10,000 bases of DNA from Chrysomallon squamiferum (taxonomy: Eukaryota; Mollusca; Gastropoda; Neomphalida; Peltospiridae): the NCBI GenBank assembly GCA_012295275.1, contig CM022671.1, forward strand, positions 18,821,956 to 18,831,955. The letters are read 5' to 3'. Of this stretch, positions 7,562 to 10,000 are shown one piece after another. How positions within the stretch are numbered: the stretch's first letter is position 1; every line of letters begins with the position of its first letter. Both the position numbers and the translations under genes were made by a program. Below the pieces are notes generated by a model. That model was not told where the DNA came from and did no database searches. It worked only from the letters and a program-made list of their open reading frames with translations.

Positions 7562-8268
7562 GTGAGTAAATGAATCCAGAAACCCCCTCCAAATACGTCG
7601 TCGAAATTACGTGTTATAGTAACATTAGCCAGCAGATCTATCACAGATCTTGCAATCGGCAGACTTAATCAGAGATATTTCGTCACTAAGGAGTAATTAT
7701 ATGTGGACAGCTCTCAGCAGTTTTCTGAAGTGAAAAATGATATATGTTCTTAGGGTGTTTCGTTTCTCAAGACTTAACGTGTGTTTTATTTGGTTATCTT
7801 CATTAAAGAAAGAAAAAGAAAGAAAAGTTCGACGTATTAAAAGAGCTGTGAGTGGAATGAAATGGAGCTATTCTACGTCAGATTCTTCATATATGTTTCA
7901 GCTGAAAACAATATTTAAAATTTCTCGAAAAATCAAGCGAAAATTCTAGAAAATATTAATGCGTTACCGAGCGAGATATTTTATTATTACATTTTTTAAA
8001 AATATATATTTTATATTTTCTGCAAATTATCTTTTACTACAAATGTGACTCAAATATTGTCTCTACTGTTCTCTACAATTTATAAGCAAGAAATTTAGTT
8101 TTTCTTTATCATATCCATGAATTTTCTTGTATGACTTTTATGGGTTTTTTTTTACTTTAATCTATTTTCTCTGTTCAGTTTTTATATTTTTTCATTTCTG
8201 TTTCTTCTGCATGTAACAACTGCTCCAACGTGATAACCTTTGTGGTTCTTTTGCTATTTCTGATCAAT

Positions 8269-8272
<4 letters not shown>
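7562..8272. other. AT-rich stretch, no convincing gene
   Basis: A 70-codon frame with ATG at 7737 ends at 7949. It is Lys/Arg-rich from a short AAAG-type purine tract at about 7805-7827 and resembles no known family. If the exon before it is real, this stretch would be intronic. The rest is AT-rich, with T-rich runs at 8140-8200. Confidence 0.5.
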
Positions 8273-8304
<32 letters not shown>

Positions 8305-8307
8305 TTT
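8273..8307 (+). repeat. A28-T7 homopolymer junction
   Basis: Twenty-eight A residues are followed directly by seven T. It may be a retroposon tail or replication slippage, but no element body could be defined to its left. Confidence 0.9.
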
Positions 8308-8401
8308 AAAAGTGTAGATAACGTATATCAGTGAAGTAGAATTGAAACAGTTATGAAACAGATGTTAGGCTTCGAATAAATAATCAGATTCATAGGTTTA
8401 A

Positions 8402-8506
<105 letters not shown>

Positions 8507-8509
8507 TAG

Positions 8510-8829
8510 CATTTGCACAATATACAATTATTTTTCTGAACATAGGCAATCACCTACTCAGAATATATATCTTGCTAAACAACAATTTTTTACTACTGAA
8601 ATGAGTCTCTTAGGTTTAACATTTACAGTCCTGCTTTGATTGCAGTTAATGTAATTTTATTTGAAAATAAGGTTAGATTCATCTATTTTATTTTGGTACA
8701 TCCCACGCTGAAACATATACTATTTTTTCATCATTATTATATTGCTACAGAATACGGAAGAAGCTAAAATAATGGCATTGATTCAATATTGTGTTCCCAG
8801 AAAGAAGTAGCTCGTAAAAAGATCCTAAG
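8510..8829. other. AT-rich spacer, nothing recognised
   Basis: Unique AT-rich sequence between the first CT array and the second copy of the dispersed repeat. No open frame or RNA gene was seen. Confidence 0.5.
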
Positions 8830-8952
8830 CAAAATTCAAATAAACAGAAAAACAGTTTATAGCACATTGTCATTCTTTGTAGTCATATATTCAGGTTTTA
8901 AAAACAAACAAAACATTTGATCATTTAGGTCACGTAAGTTTCGCTCAAATAG
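8830..8952 (+). mobile_element. Dispersed repeat, copy 2 (~123 bp)
   Basis: It matches 4192-4315 in the same orientation, 4,638 bp downstream. Differences seen by eye are C to T near 8883, A to T near 8899, A to C near 8933, one deleted A near 8937 and C to T at 8950. The flanks do not match those of copy 1 on either side. It lies between the two CT arrays, about 60 bp from the second. Confidence 0.6.
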
Positions 8953-9008
8953 TATGTCTCTTTTCTATCGTTTTTTAATGATTTTATGAAAAAAATAGTT
9001 TTACTATG

Positions 9009-9012
<4 letters not shown>

Positions 9013-9093
<81 letters not shown>
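9013..9093 (+). repeat. Pure (CT)n microsatellite, about 40 units
   Basis: The second long CT array, in the same orientation as the first and about 510 bp after it. The Leu/Ser frame with ATG at 8986 and the minus-strand Arg/Glu frame are translated repeat. The Leu-rich start could be mistaken for a signal peptide. Confidence 0.98.
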
Positions 9094-9098
<5 letters not shown>

Positions 9099-9139
9099 CA
9101 AAACAATAATCAGTTGCACCACATCATTGTTTCGAATTC

Positions 9140-9420
9140 TGCATAGCCACAATTACTGTTACTATTTCTATTATATCCTATATCACTATTACAGCAATAA
9201 CACAAAAATACTAGCAACACAGCAACATCAGTAACAACACTAATACTATCAGAAACAGTAGTAATAAGCATCATTATAATCATCTTCATAATAATTAACA
9301 TTAAAATACCAATTTTAATAACTACTACTCCTGCTGCTATTGCTAATATTACTGCAACTTCTACTACTACTACAGCTACTGGTACTACTACTACTACTAC
9401 TACTACTACTACATTACTAT
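9140..9420 (+). repeat. Degenerate trinucleotide tract ending in pure (TAC)10
   Basis: Phase-keeping variants (ACT, ATT, AGC, AAC, AGT, ATC, CTG) run for about 240 bp and resolve into a pure TAC array at 9383-9412. The 122-codon valine-rich minus-strand frame is explained by this tract. Confidence 0.85.
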
Positions 9421-9666
9421 AGAATGATGCAACAGAAATGTATTGCTTTCTAATTACAGAAGGGACATAACTCATCATGTAAATAGTTAAGTAAACAAGT
9501 CCAAAAAATGAGCAATTATCTTTCCTTCCTTCCTAACCTCTCACCAGACTTCAGGTACTGATATCATATCCAGTTGTCATCTATAACTGACGTATTTAAT
9601 GCCTGACTATATCAGTATATTAATAATTTAACTGAGTGATAAAGTAAGATTTCGCCCTAATCTGAA
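9421..9666. other. AT-rich spacer with (TTCC)3
   Basis: Only a short TTCC repeat at about 9522-9533 stands out. No gene was seen. Confidence 0.5.
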
Positions 9667-9752
9667 GTAATAATAATGATGATGATGATAATAGTAGCAG
9701 TAGCAGTAGTAGTAGTAACAGTAGTAATAACAACAACAACAACATCAATAAC
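9667..9752 (+). repeat. Compound AAT-GAT-AGT/AGC-AAT-AAC array
   Basis: Successive trinucleotide blocks follow one another: AAT, GAT, AGT/AGC, AAT, then AAC with a terminal CAT/AAT mix. The units mostly keep a purine-first pattern. Confidence 0.92.
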
Positions 9753-10000
9753 ATCGAATTGATTTTTGTTAATGCATATAAATTAACCGGCTTTAAAGTC
9801 CTGTTATTTAAAAAAAAAATAATAATAATAAATGGCTGTAGAAAACTAAAGAAAATAGAACAACTTTAAAATAACTTAAACTTTATTGTAAACAGCAAGA
9901 ATCTATAAAAGGTTTAAAACAACTAAAAAAAAAAAAAAGGAATAAAGCCTCCCTTTTATATCTATATTTAAGAGCACACGTGCTCGTGTTAGCACATGAT
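9753..10000. other. AT-rich end with poly-A runs
   Basis: It holds A9 followed by AAT units at about 9810-9831 and A14 at 9925-9938, followed by AATAAA at 9941-9946. It also holds a CACGTG E-box at 9977-9982, inside a small hairpin whose arms are ACACG and CGTGT. The AATAAA lies after rather than before the A run, so it does not mark a processed transcript end. Confidence 0.5.

Noticed and set aside
7737-7949. 70-codon Lys/Arg-rich frame
   Set aside because: Its composition follows A-rich DNA and an AAAG tract, and no family is recognised.
9110-9478. 122-codon Val/Ile-rich minus-strand frame that could pass for a membrane protein
   Set aside because: The hydrophobic residues come from TAC, AAT and AAC units read in reverse.

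Overview
The window looks like non-coding DNA from a large, AT-rich, repeat-laden animal genome. Dense microsatellites of many classes (AAT, CAT, AAC, AGT, TACA, CAGA, GATA, CTAC, CA, GT and CT), long poly-A/poly-T runs and compound trinucleotide arrays are typical of cephalopod molluscs, octopus above all. That assignment rests on overall texture and is an inference. No bacterial, viral or organellar gene is recognisable, and I found no tRNA or rRNA gene.

Layout. 1-900: unique AT-rich sequence with a small cluster of regulatory-like words at 222-280. 919-1140: CAG/CAA then (AAT)n, bordered by an inverted repeat and perhaps an old retroposon tail. 1150-1750: AT-rich. 1755-2100: a CpG-bearing island of complex sequence. 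2100-3700: AT-rich with homopolymers and a compound AAT/CAT array. 3997-4615: a large mosaic of CA, CTAC, TACA, CAGA and GATA repeats, interrupted by the first copy of a ~124-bp dispersed repeat. 4620-5680: AT-rich with AAT, GTAT and poly-T. 5686-5960: a very CpG-dense island followed by homeodomain- and GATA-like sites. 6174-6540: TTTA, ATT, AAC and AAAT repeats. 6690-7230: a third complex, CpG-rich island. 7237-7351: GT and AAT/AAC repeats. 7381-7561: a serine-rich open frame ending at a good splice-donor sequence. 7562-8400: AT-rich. 8404-9093: two long pure CT arrays with the second copy of the dispersed repeat between them. 9140-9752: trinucleotide arrays. 9753-10000: AT-rich end.

No protein gene can be called with confidence. 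The long translated frames on either strand are mostly translated microsatellites. The best coding candidate is the Ser/Asn-rich frame at 7381-7561, which could be an internal exon but could also be a decayed AGT/AGC array. The three CpG-rich islands stand out from the background and are the likeliest functional parts, as enhancers, promoters or undetected exons. The two-copy dispersed repeat at 4192-4315 and 8830-8952 is the clearest unannotated element and is probably a mobile-element fragment associated with microsatellites.
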